Positions 8,260-14,145 of a stretch of DNA of 16,988 nt are shown one piece after another. The stretch is from CAYSLC01 sp964431545 (GTDB taxonomy: Bacteria; Desulfobacterota; Desulfobacteria; Desulfobacterales; JAABSP01): assembly GCA_964431545.1 (NCBI GenBank), contig CAYSLC010000123.1, positions 1-16,988 on the forward strand, written 5' to 3'. The position numbers and the translations under genes are program-made. Position 1 is the first letter of the stretch; the number at the start of each line of letters is the position of its first letter. Below the pieces are notes generated by a model, which worked only from the letters and a program-made list of their open reading frames with translations, did no database searches and was not told the DNA's origin.

Positions 8260-9152
8260 TCCCCCGGACCGCGGCCGCCGGCCCCCCGTTCAACCCGGCC
8301 TTCGCCCTTGTGACGGGGATCCTCGCGGTCTCCACCGGCGCCATCTTCGCCCGGCTGGCCGAGGCCCCGGCACTGGTGATCGCCGCCTACCGGGTGGGGC
8401 TTTCGGTGGTGGTGCTCACCCCGGTGGCCTTCTTTTGGGTCCGCCACGAACTGGGACGGCTCTCGGGGAGGGATGTGGGGATCGCGATCCTGGCCGGGCT
8501 CTTCCTGGCCCTGCACTTCGCCACCTGGATCTCCTCCCTCGACCATACCTCCATCGCCAACAGCGTGGTCCTGGTCAACACCAATCCCCTGTGGGTGGCG
8601 GTGCTCACGCCCCTGGTCACCCGGGAGCGGCTGGCCCGGAAAACGCTGGCGGGGATCGTCCTGAGCGTGCTGGGGGGAGCCGTCATCGGCGCCGGGGATT
8701 TCGCCGTCGGAGGAGAGGCCCTGTTCGGGGATCTCCTGGCCCTGGCCGGATCGGTCTGTGCCGCGGTCTATCTGCTCCTGGGACGGAACCTGAGGGCACG
8801 GCTCTCCCTTCTGGCCTATATTCAGCTCTGCTACGGCGCCGCCGCCGTGATCCTCTGGGGGATCGTCCTGTCGGCCGGTCTGCCGATTTCCGGTTTCGAG
8901 ACCGATACGGTGGCCGCCTTCTGGGCCATGGCCCTGGTGCCCCAGCTGATCGGCCACACCAGCTACAATTGGTCGCTGAAATGGTTCAGCGCCGGCATGG
9001 TGGCGGTCTCCCTTCTCGGGGAACCCATCGGGGCCACCCTCCTGGGATACATCGTCTTCCGGGAGGGGCTCACCCCCGCCAAAGTCATCGGCGGCGGCCT
9101 GATCCTGACCGCCATCTACGTGGCGTCACGGGGCGAAAGGGAACCGGGGTGA
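8256..9152 (+). CDS. EamA/DMT-family transporter, 10-TM inner-membrane exporter
   Basis: Drug/metabolite-transporter superfamily protein of 298 aa, starting at ATG 8256 inside the methyltransferase stop codon. The sequence is strongly hydrophobic and resolves into about ten short TM segments in two EamA repeats. The first covers about residues 15-145 and includes the SLDHTSIANSVVLVNTNPLW signature. The second covers about 158-292, with VAVSLLGEPIGATLLGYIVF. Members usually export amino acids, nucleobases or other small metabolites by secondary transport; the substrate here cannot be inferred. It ends in a GTGA overlap with the possible start of the response regulator, so it belongs to the same coupled run. 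Confidence 0.92.
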   Translation: MIPRTAAAGPPFNPAFALVTGILAVSTGAIFARLAEAPALVIAAYRVGLSVVVLTPVAFFWVRHELGRLSGRDVGIAILAGLFLALHFATWISSLDHTSIANSVVLVNTNPLWVAVLTPLVTRERLARKTLAGIVLSVLGGAVIGAGDFAVGGEALFGDLLALAGSVCAAVYLLLGRNLRARLSLLAYIQLCYGAAAVILWGIVLSAGLPISGFETDTVAAFWAMALVPQLIGHTSYNWSLKWFSAGMVAVSLLGEPIGATLLGYIVFREGLTPAKVIGGGLILTAIYVASRGEREPG

Positions 9153-9766
9153 CATCGATGGGATCCGGCGGGTACAAACGTGTGGGAGAGGGGTATTCGG
9201 TGCTCCTGGCGGACGACGACCGGGTGATTCTGGCGGCCCTGGGAGAGCACCTGTCCCGATGGGGGTACGATGTCTCCACGGTGGACCATGACGTGGACGC
9301 CGTAAAGATCCTCCGAAGACGCCGCTTCGACATCGTGATCACCGATCTGGTGTTCCACAACTTTCCCACGGCCGGCTTCCGGGTGCTCAACGCGGCCAAG
9401 CGGGCGGACAAGGAGACCATGGTCATGGTCCTCACCGGGTACCCGGACATGGCATCGGCCGTCACGTCCCTTCGTTTGAACGCCGACGATCTGCTGATGA
9501 AGCCGTGCGAAACCCCCGAACTCCACTTCCGGATCGGGCGCTGCGTGGAGACCATCGAACTCCGAAGACAGGTCCGGGCCTACGAGCGGATCATCCCCGT
9601 CTGCTGCGTCTGCGGGAAGATCCGGGACGATGAAAGCACCGGGAAAGGATCGGGCGAATGGGTCGCCGTGGAGAAGTACATCTACAGACAGGCCCGCGTG
9701 GCCACTACCTCCACCTACTGTCCGGACTGCGAACGACGGGCCGTCGGCAAACCGGACTCCCCCTGA
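9149..9766 (+). CDS. Response regulator: REC domain with C-terminal Cys4 ribbon
   Basis: Stand-alone two-component receiver with a small putative metal-binding tail, 205 aa if GTG 9149 is used. That start overlaps the upstream stop by 4 bases; ATG 9158 is the alternative. The receiver has all catalytic positions: acidic pocket DDD (22-24), phospho-acceptor D66 in IVITDLVF, T96 in VMVLTGY and K118 in LMKP. After a helical linker the tail has C152-C-V-C155-GKIRDD and C191-P-D-C194. This matches the short 'CxxC-KKIRDD...CPxC' module common in signalling proteins of Deltaproteobacteria. There is no DNA-binding, GGDEF, EAL or HD-GYP domain, so output is probably by protein contact. No histidine kinase is adjacent. 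It lies 16 bp upstream of permease 1. Confidence 0.9.
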   Translation: MTSMGSGGYKRVGEGYSVLLADDDRVILAALGEHLSRWGYDVSTVDHDVDAVKILRRRRFDIVITDLVFHNFPTAGFRVLNAAKRADKETMVMVLTGYPDMASAVTSLRLNADDLLMKPCETPELHFRIGRCVETIELRRQVRAYERIIPVCCVCGKIRDDESTGKGSGEWVAVEKYIYRQARVATTSTYCPDCERRAVGKPDSP

Positions 9767-9782
9767 CCCCGAGTATCGAACC

Positions 9783-10622
9783 ATGTCCCGAATCCGCGGC
9801 TTCATCCGATTCTTCCGCCCCCCGGGGGGCCCGGGCCGGTTCCCCTGGCGGGACCTTGTCCAGTTCGCCCTCCTGGTGGCGGCGCTCCTCTGGCTGACGG
9901 TGGAGGGGGCGAGGGAGCTGGAATACAACTGGCAGTGGTACCGGATCCCCAAATACCTCTTCGGGGTCCGGGAGGGGCATCTGATCCCCGGCCCCCTGCT
10001 CCGGGGCCTGTGGGTCACCCTCAAGATCACCGGGGTCAGCCTGCTCCTGGCCACCGCCATGGGGCTGACGGCGGCCTTCCTCCGCCTGTCCGGGAGCATC
10101 CTTTGCAAGGTCGTCGCCAGAATCTACGTGGAGGTGATCCGGAACACCCCCCTTCTGGTCCAGATCTTCTTCATCTACTTCGTCCTGGCCCCCGTCTTCC
10201 GGATGGATCGGTTCACCTCGGCGGTCCTGGCCTTGAGCCTCTTCGAGGGCGCCTATGCCTCGGAGATCTTCCGGGCCGGCATCCTCTCCATCCCGGCCGG
10301 ACAGTGGGAGTCCGCCTTCAGCCTGGGCATGGGCCTTCCATCCACCTACCGCCACGTGATCCTCCCCCAGGCCGTCCGGCGGGTCCTGCCGCCGTTGACC
10401 AGCCAGGCCATCTCCCTGGTCAAGGACTCGGCCCTGGTGAGCACCATCGCCATCTACGACCTGACCATGGAGGCCCAGGCGATCATCTCCGAGACCTACC
10501 TCACCTTCGAACTCTGGCTCACCGTGGCCGCCGTCTATCTCGCGGTCACCCTCACCCTCTCCGCGGTGGTTCACGTTCTCCAGCGGCGCCTCGGCCCCGG
10601 TGGAGGCGTCTTTGATGGATAA
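9783..10622 (+). CDS. Polar amino acid-type ABC transporter permease 1 (HisM/GlnP family)
   Basis: Inner-membrane subunit of a type I ABC importer, 279 aa from ATG 9783. It has an N-terminal TM segment (about 22-40), a soluble stretch containing NWQWYRIPKYLF, and the BPD_transp_1 core with about five further TM segments. The EAA loop that contacts the ATPase is clear from about E155, beginning EGAYASEIFRAGILSIPAGQ. The SD is weak, but the gene follows the response regulator by 16 bp and may be co-transcribed with it. It resembles permease 2 (11723-12607) in organisation, so the two probably form a HisQM-like heterodimer. The riboswitch separates it from the binding protein and permease 2, so its expression need not follow c-di-GMP. 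No ATPase gene is present. Confidence 0.93.
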   Translation: MSRIRGFIRFFRPPGGPGRFPWRDLVQFALLVAALLWLTVEGARELEYNWQWYRIPKYLFGVREGHLIPGPLLRGLWVTLKITGVSLLLATAMGLTAAFLRLSGSILCKVVARIYVEVIRNTPLLVQIFFIYFVLAPVFRMDRFTSAVLALSLFEGAYASEIFRAGILSIPAGQWESAFSLGMGLPSTYRHVILPQAVRRVLPPLTSQAISLVKDSALVSTIAIYDLTMEAQAIISETYLTFELWLTVAAVYLAVTLTLSAVVHVLQRRLGPGGGVFDG

Positions 10623-10658
10623 AATCACCCCCATCCCTTGAAAACTGGGACTCGAGGC

Positions 10659-10688
10659 TTGACAAAGGGACTCGGTTTCTTTTATTTT
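10659..10688 (+). promoter_or_regulatory. Sigma-70 promoter for the riboswitch and solute-binding protein transcript
   Basis: A consensus TTGACA (10659-10664) is followed after 18 bp by TATTTT (10683-10688). It lies just after the permease 1 stop codon. A start near 10695 would place the whole aptamer in the leader and give about 190 nt of 5' UTR before the binding-protein start. Confidence 0.7.
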
Positions 10689-10698
10689 GAGCCTTCGT

Positions 10699-10714
10699 GG
10701 ACGGGAAACCGTCC
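10699..10714 (+). other. GNRA-capped hairpin at the 5' end of the leader
   Basis: GGACGG, GAAA loop, CCGTCC: a perfect 6-bp stem immediately upstream of the aptamer core. It may stack on the riboswitch or protect the 5' end. A longer pairing that would take in the aptamer strand would need bases upstream of the predicted start site. Confidence 0.55.
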
Positions 10715-10782
10715 GAAGGCCAAACCTGCCGAGAGGCAGGGACGGAAAGCCACGGGTCTTGCGGAGACAGCCGGGTTGCCGA
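10715..10782 (+). promoter_or_regulatory. Cyclic di-GMP class I (GEMM-I) riboswitch aptamer
   Basis: The leader holds the GEMM core in order. AAGG-C-CAAACC (10716-10726) is followed by stem CCTGCC/GGCAGG (10725-10730, 10735-10740) capped by a GAGA tetraloop. Then come GGGACGGAAAGCC (10739-10751), a second stem region with GTCT/AGAC (10756-10759, 10765-10768), and the 3' strand CCGGGTTGCCG (10771-10781). By alignment to the Vc2 aptamer from memory, the ligand-contacting G20 corresponds to G10719 and A47 to A10746. G at position 20 favours c-di-GMP over the cGAMP-binding GEMM-Ib variant, which has A. The usual G21-C46 pair appears swapped to C10720-G10745, a compensatory change. It lies between a promoter and a terminator, upstream of a periplasmic binding protein. 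No folding program was run. Confidence 0.87.
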
Positions 10783-10802
10783 TCGCGCACCCGGCTTTTT
10801 TT
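10769..10802 (+). terminator. Intrinsic terminator, riboswitch expression platform
   Basis: AGCCGGGT (10769-10776) pairs perfectly over 8 bp with ACCCGGCT (10789-10796), followed by a run of seven T (10796-10802). The 5' arm includes bases 10771-10776 that are part of the conserved aptamer 3' strand, so aptamer and terminator cannot both form fully. Ligand binding should therefore suppress termination, giving an ON switch. The direction of regulation is inferred. Confidence 0.85.
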
Positions 10803-10884
10803 ATGGCCGACGGTGCGAACACGGGGAGCGAGATGTTCTAGCAACGCCTACCAAAAGGCAACATCTATCAAAGGAGGGATCGCT

Positions 10885-11718
10885 GTGAAGAACATTCGGA
10901 TTTTCTGGTTTCTGTCGGTGATTTTGGCTGTGGGGGGCATGCTTTTGGGCGGGGTTCACGCCGGCGAAACCCAACAGCGACTGGCCGCCGAGAGCACCCT
11001 GGAGTCGGTCCTGGAGCGGGGCGTTCTCCGAGTGGGAATGTCCACCTTCGTGCCGTGGGCCATGAAGGACAAGACCGGCGAGTTCATCGGCTTCGAGATC
11101 GACGTGGCCACCCGTCTGGCCGAGGACATGGGCGTCAAGGTGGAGTTCGTCCCCACCAAGTGGGACGGCATCATCCCGGCGCTCCTCACGGGCAAGTTCG
11201 ACGTGATCATCGGCGGCATGGGGATCCTGCCCCAGCGGAACCTCAAGGTCAACTTCAGCATCCCCTACTACTACACCGGAATGTCCATGGTGGCCCACAA
11301 GGAGAAGGCCGAGGGGTACGACAGCGTGGACGATTTCAACACCCCCGACGTGGTGATCGCGGCACGGCTCGGCTCCACGGCGGTGACGGCGACCAAGGAA
11401 TACCTCCCCAAGGCGACCCTGCGGATGTTCAACGACGAGTCCCAGGCCTACCAGGAGCTGATCAACGGCAACGCCCACGCCGTGGTCGGCTCGGCCCCCA
11501 CGCCGGCCTTCTACGCCATCAAGTATCCGGACAAGCTCTTCGTGCCGCTGGCCGAGACCTTCACCAAGGAGCCCATCGCCTTCGCCGTCCGCAAGAGCGA
11601 CTTCGACACCCTCAACTTCCTCGACAACTGGATCCGGGTGGTGACGGCCGAAGGATGGATCCAGAAGCGGAAGCACTACTGGTTCGAGACCAAGGACTGG
11701 GAAGGTCGGATCCAGTAA
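10885..11718 (+). CDS. Periplasmic solute-binding protein, family 3 (SBP_bac_3), c-di-GMP-riboswitch controlled
   Basis: Substrate-capturing subunit of a polar amino acid-type ABC importer, 277 aa from GTG 10885. AAGGAGG lies 7 nt upstream, an excellent SD that decides the start. A signal peptide (MKNIR, hydrophobic core, probable cleavage after GVHA at about residue 26) directs export. The SBP_bac_3 fold is evident from VLRVGMSTFVPW, GEFIGFEIDVATRLAEDMG, KWDGIIPALLTGKFDVIIGG and NFSIPYYYTGMSMV. The carboxylate-binding Arg is present (R118 in PQRNLKVNFS). The Asp that normally binds the alpha-amino group is replaced by Ser (S203 in AVVGSAPTP), so the ligand may not be a standard alpha-amino acid. 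The stop is 4 nt before permease 2. Regulation by the upstream riboswitch is strongly suggested. Confidence 0.94.
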   Translation: MKNIRIFWFLSVILAVGGMLLGGVHAGETQQRLAAESTLESVLERGVLRVGMSTFVPWAMKDKTGEFIGFEIDVATRLAEDMGVKVEFVPTKWDGIIPALLTGKFDVIIGGMGILPQRNLKVNFSIPYYYTGMSMVAHKEKAEGYDSVDDFNTPDVVIAARLGSTAVTATKEYLPKATLRMFNDESQAYQELINGNAHAVVGSAPTPAFYAIKYPDKLFVPLAETFTKEPIAFAVRKSDFDTLNFLDNWIRVVTAEGWIQKRKHYWFETKDWEGRIQ

Positions 11719-11722
11719 TCCC

Positions 11723-12607
11723 TTGCCGAAAACGGGCACCAGACTCTCCCTGCTCGACCTGGCGGCGGCCCTGCTGATCCTGGCCGGCGTGGCTTACACC
11801 CTCCACCGGATCCAGGTGGACATGAGCTACACCTGGAACTGGGCGGCCATCCCCCAGTTCCTCTTCCGGTGGGATCCCGAGACCCGGTCGTGGACGGCCA
11901 ACCTTCTCATGGAGGGGTTCTTCACCACCCTGCGCCTGAGCGTGTGGGGATCCCTGCTGGCGCTTTTCATCGGGGTCGCCATGGGGCTTCTCCGGGTGAG
12001 CCGGAGCCTCTTCAACCGCCTGTTGGGGGGCATCTACGTGGCCTTCGTCCGGAACGTCCCCCCGCTGGTCCTCATCTTCATCTTCTACTACTTCATCAGC
12101 AGCCAGATTATGCCCCGTCTGGGGATCGACGAGATGGTCCGGGACCTTTCCCCCGGCACCCGATCGGTCCTGACCTTTCTCTTCGCCTCCCCCAAGCATT
12201 TCACCACCTTCCTCTCGGCCTTGGTCACCCTGGCCCTGTTCGAGGGGGCCTACATCACCGAGATCGTCCGGTCGGGCATCGAATCCATCGAAAGGGGACA
12301 GTGGGAGGCCTCCTCGGCCTTGGGCATGAACCGTTTCCAGCAGATGCGCCACGTCATCGTCCCCCAGGCGGCCCGGATCGCCCTGCCGCCCCTGGCCGGG
12401 CAGTTCATCTCCACCATCAAGGACTCGGCCATCGTCTCGGTGATCTCCATTCAGGAACTCACATTTCAGGCCATGGAGCTGATGGCGGCCACCTACATGA
12501 CCTTCGAGGTCTGGATCACGGTGACCGCCATGTACCTGATCCTGACCCTTTCGTGCTCCCTGGCGGTGGGGGGACTGGAGCGGTACGTGGGACGGAGGGC
12601 CGCGTGA
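11723..12607 (+). CDS. Polar amino acid-type ABC transporter permease 2
   Basis: Second inner-membrane subunit, 294 aa. TTG 11723, 4 nt after the binding-protein stop, is the likeliest start because the first TM segment begins only about 10 residues later; the next ATG would remove that segment. The architecture parallels permease 1: N-terminal TM, soluble stretch with YTWNWAAIPQFLF, then the BPD_transp_1 core. The EAA loop begins at E174 with EGAYITEIVRSGIESIERGQ, then WEASSALGM. An insertion of about 25 residues (RLGIDEMVRDLSPGTRSVL) between TM segments is absent from permease 1. The stop overlaps the GTG start of the lipoprotein gene (GTGA), tying transport and wall-peptidase genes into one transcription unit below the riboswitch. 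Confidence 0.93.
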   Translation: MPKTGTRLSLLDLAAALLILAGVAYTLHRIQVDMSYTWNWAAIPQFLFRWDPETRSWTANLLMEGFFTTLRLSVWGSLLALFIGVAMGLLRVSRSLFNRLLGGIYVAFVRNVPPLVLIFIFYYFISSQIMPRLGIDEMVRDLSPGTRSVLTFLFASPKHFTTFLSALVTLALFEGAYITEIVRSGIESIERGQWEASSALGMNRFQQMRHVIVPQAARIALPPLAGQFISTIKDSAIVSVISIQELTFQAMELMAATYMTFEVWITVTAMYLILTLSCSLAVGGLERYVGRRAA

Positions 12608-13311
12608 GGCGCCGGTTCACCCGATGGTTCCTCCCCCTGGCCGGGCTCCTGCTGTTCGGCTGCATGGGAAAACAGTCCCTGCCGCCCATCACCGGCGCGG
12701 GGACGCCCCCTTCAACCAGCGGATACGGCGGGTACCGCCTGGGGGACCGGGGGCCTTTCTGCCGCCCCGTCCGGGGGCCGGACGCCCCCTTCTTCATCGC
12801 CCACGCGCGGAAGCTGGGCCTCTGTCTGGACGGCACCGAGAACAAGGCCCTGCTGCGGGCGGTGGACCGCTGGATGGGGACCCGGTACCGGTGGGGGGGG
12901 TGCACCCTGCGGGGGATCGACTGCTCCTGCCTGGTGAAGGCGATCTTCCGGGAAGCCTACGGCATCGATCTCCACCGGACCTCCCGGATGATCTACCAGA
13001 ACGATCTGACCCCGGTGCCGGCTTCCCGTCTGCGGGAGGGGGACATCCTCTGCTTTCGCATCGAATCGAACCGGATCTCCCACATCGGCATCTACCTGAA
13101 GAACGGAAAGTTCGTCCACGTGAGCCGCAAGCGGGGGGTCAAGATCAACGACCTGAGTCAACCCTACTACCGGAAACGGTTCATGGCCGGCGGACGGGTG
13201 AAGGCGCTGTCGGAAAAGCGCGCCCCGTCGGGCCCCGTTCCGGCCATCCGGCTGGAGAACCTGCTGATCTCCGGCGATGATGATCCGCCCCGGGCCAAAA
13301 ACCCGGGCTGA
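12604..13311 (+). CDS. NlpC/P60-family lipoprotein, predicted cell-wall DL-endopeptidase (copy 1)
   Basis: Predicted lipid-anchored peptidase of the MepS/Spr type, 235 aa from GTG 12604, with GGAGGG just upstream and a 4-base overlap with permease 2. The N-terminus is basic then hydrophobic and ends in the lipobox-like LFGC (C20). The NlpC/P60 domain has the lead-in MGTRYRWGG, catalytic C107 in GIDCSCLVK, H160 in SHIGIYL and H172 in KFVHVS, a complete C-H-H triad. In known family members this cleaves D-Glu-mDAP peptide links in peptidoglycan. Unusually, the Gly of the DCSG signature is Cys (C109), and a third Cys (C100) follows the YRWGG motif. Its paralogue follows 21 bp downstream. Sacculus substrate and cellular role are inferred. 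Confidence 0.9.
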   Translation: MRRRFTRWFLPLAGLLLFGCMGKQSLPPITGAGTPPSTSGYGGYRLGDRGPFCRPVRGPDAPFFIAHARKLGLCLDGTENKALLRAVDRWMGTRYRWGGCTLRGIDCSCLVKAIFREAYGIDLHRTSRMIYQNDLTPVPASRLREGDILCFRIESNRISHIGIYLKNGKFVHVSRKRGVKINDLSQPYYRKRFMAGGRVKALSEKRAPSGPVPAIRLENLLISGDDDPPRAKNPG

Positions 13312-13332
13312 CCATAGGAAAAAGGAGGGGAA

Positions 13333-14145
13333 ATGAGGCTTCCGAAACGGTTTCGGAAAGGCCGGCGGGGCAATGGGAAACAACGGACGGGGCGCCCCCT
13401 GAAGGGGCTCTGCCTCATGGGAATGGCATCGGCGATGGTCTCCTGCGCGGCGCTGCCGCCCTGTTCCGACACGGCCGGCGACGAAACGGTTCCACCGATC
13501 CATTACATGGCCAAGCGCCGGGATTTCACCTGCCAGCCGGGGCCCCGCCTGTCCGGCGACCGGGAATCCACCGGCCGTCCGGAGGGGGGGGCCGAAGGGG
13601 AATTCCCCTGGCCCTTCCCCCGGATCGACCCGTCGATCACATCGACCCTGGATCGGGTGGTGGACGAGTTGAAGTTCTACTCCGCCTACGCCCTGAAACT
13701 GGGGGTCCCCCTGGAGGGCACCGAAAACAAGAGCCTGATCCTGGCGGTGGAGGAGTGGATGGGCACCCGGTACCGGTGGGGCGGCTGCTCCAAACTGGGG
13801 GTCGACTGCTCCTGCCTGGTCAAGTCGATCTATGAGCAGGTCTACGGCATCGAGCTGCGGCGGACCTCCATCGGCATGTACTACGAAGATCTAACCCCGG
13901 TGGACCGGCGGGAGCTGCGGGAGGGGGACATTCTCTGCTTCAAGATCCGCCGCAACCGGATCTCCCATGTGGGACTCTACCTTACGGGCGACAAGTTCGT
14001 CCACGCCAGCCTCAGCCGCGGGGTGATGATCAACGACCTCAACGATCCCTACTACAAGAAACGATTCTTCGCCGCCGGCCGGGTGACGGAGCGGATGCGG
14101 TTGAGCCTCTCTACCCCCTCTGTTCAATGGGAACATAATCGCTGA
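13333..14145 (+). CDS. NlpC/P60-family lipoprotein, predicted cell-wall DL-endopeptidase (copy 2)
   Basis: Paralogue of the preceding gene, 270 aa from ATG 13333 with AAGGAGG upstream. The N-terminus is a long basic region, a hydrophobic stretch and MVSC, a plausible but imperfect lipobox (C38). A Pro-rich, probably disordered spacer of about 55 residues follows. The conserved core starts at ALKLGVPLEGTENKSL, as in copy 1. Catalytic residues are C159 in GVDCSCLVK, H212 in SHVGLYL and H224 in KFVHAS. The DCSC variant and the extra Cys after YRWGG (C152) are retained, so these are shared features of the pair. The 3' end overlaps the convergent citrate synthase gene by 35 bp. The longer spacer may let the domain reach further from the membrane. 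Confidence 0.9.
   Translation: MRLPKRFRKGRRGNGKQRTGRPLKGLCLMGMASAMVSCAALPPCSDTAGDETVPPIHYMAKRRDFTCQPGPRLSGDRESTGRPEGGAEGEFPWPFPRIDPSITSTLDRVVDELKFYSAYALKLGVPLEGTENKSLILAVEEWMGTRYRWGGCSKLGVDCSCLVKSIYEQVYGIELRRTSIGMYYEDLTPVDRRELREGDILCFKIRRNRISHVGLYLTGDKFVHASLSRGVMINDLNDPYYKKRFFAAGRVTERMRLSLSTPSVQWEHNR

Noticed and set aside
10691..10720. Extended hairpin (GCCTTCG with CGAAGGC) that would sequester the aptamer bases including G20, a possible anti-aptamer
   Set aside because: The predicted transcription start near 10695 removes most of the 5' arm, leaving only the short GGACGG/CCGTCC hairpin. It would deserve another look if the start were mapped upstream of 10691.
10803..10841. Twelve-codon open frame (MADGANTGSEMF) between terminator and binding-protein gene as a leader peptide
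   Set aside because: It has no SD, its start touches the terminator U tract, and its composition suggests no attenuation mechanism. The riboswitch already explains the leader.
13289..13307. CCCGGG...CCCGGG hairpin at the end of the first NlpC/P60 gene as a terminator
   Set aside because: It lies inside the coding end, has no U tract, and a strong SD for the next gene follows within 20 bp. At most it is a modest mRNA-processing or attenuation element.
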